Below are positions 63,946 through 64,000 of a DNA stretch of 64,000 nt, piece after piece; within the stretch, counting starts at the first letter, position 1; every line of letters starts with the position of its first letter. This DNA is from AP-15 sp963772295 (GTDB lineage: Bacteria > Pseudomonadota > Alphaproteobacteria > ATCC43930 > CGMCC-115725). The notes beneath the pieces are model-generated. The model saw only the letters and a list, made by a program, of their open reading frames with translations. It did not search any database and was not told where the DNA came from. Position numbers and translations under genes: made by a program. The stretch spans positions 930,001 through 994,000 of the forward strand of contig CAVYWO010000020.1 in assembly GCA_963772295.1 (NCBI GenBank), given 5' to 3'.

Positions 63946-64000
63946 GGGGTGAGCGCACGCGGCACGAAGACCAGCAGGTAGAACGCGAGCCAGATTGCCG
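63942..64000 (-). CDS. Partial upstream gene of the oxidase operon, small membrane protein
   Basis: Only the last 18 codons are in the window: AIWLAFYLLVFVPRALTP, a transmembrane-like end, with its TGA overlapping the subunit II ATG (ATGA). Coupling suggests a small subunit or assembly factor of the ba3 oxidase. Too short to name. Confidence 0.55.
   Translation of the reverse strand, partial: AIWLAFYLLVFVPRALTP

Overview
The window is high-GC DNA that looks like an alphaproteobacterial chromosome. The evidence is the chvI-chvG-hprK-EIIA(Man)-HPr-enzyme I cluster, the argD-argF-hslO cluster, an ArsR/methyltransferase regulator in front of metF-metH, and Mla outer-membrane lipid genes. The order cannot be fixed from sequence reading alone; a Rhodospirillales-like lineage is a guess.

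Layout. 1-4620: replication and hypothetical genes of an integrated phage- or plasmid-like element (SpoVG-like protein, prim-pol, P-loop helicase, frameshifted DUF5681-like gene). 4981-8699: a complete Tn5/IS50-like insertion sequence with 20-bp inverted ends and a perfect 9-bp target duplication. Its transposase carries an N-terminal DruA (DUF4338) domain. It sits about 40 bp in front of an 18-repeat CRISPR array with no cas genes in the window. 8922-13473: a SEC-C protein and a four-gene transposon-like operon (DUF6431, DDE transposase, TniB-like ATPase, RepA-like ATPase). Three of its genes carry the same in-frame palindromic insertion, and the ATPase gene is broken by a second type of palindrome. 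14011-28261: a recombination-scarred region with three copies of a SAM/adenylate-cyclase/AAA/TPR signalling gene, a higBA toxin-antitoxin pair, a YqjI-like PadR regulator with a DOPA-dioxygenase-like gene, and a MarR regulator divergent from a decayed FAD monooxygenase.

28312-64000 is mostly housekeeping DNA: ettA; mlaC-mlaA; arsR/MT-metF-metH; a BCAM0308-family gene whose FNR-type box is separated from it by a MITE-like insertion; arsC; dodecin; an MFS exporter; an esterase; a solute-binding protein; an HpaB-like oxygenase; pyrC and a HugZ-like gene; the ChvGI/HprK/PTS regulatory chain; a GH9 glycosidase; a lipoprotein and CtpA protease; argD-argF-hslO; a MazEF-like pair; and a ba3-type heme-copper oxidase with a diheme cytochrome c.

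Many genes carry single-base frameshifts, and almost all that could be localised fall in short homopolymers, including in core genes (ptsP, oxidase subunit I). Uncorrected long-read indels are therefore a serious alternative to pseudogenisation. The 23-bp palindrome in the ATPase gene, the internal deletion in the monooxygenase and the chimeric end of cyclase copy 1 are real rearrangements rather than such errors.
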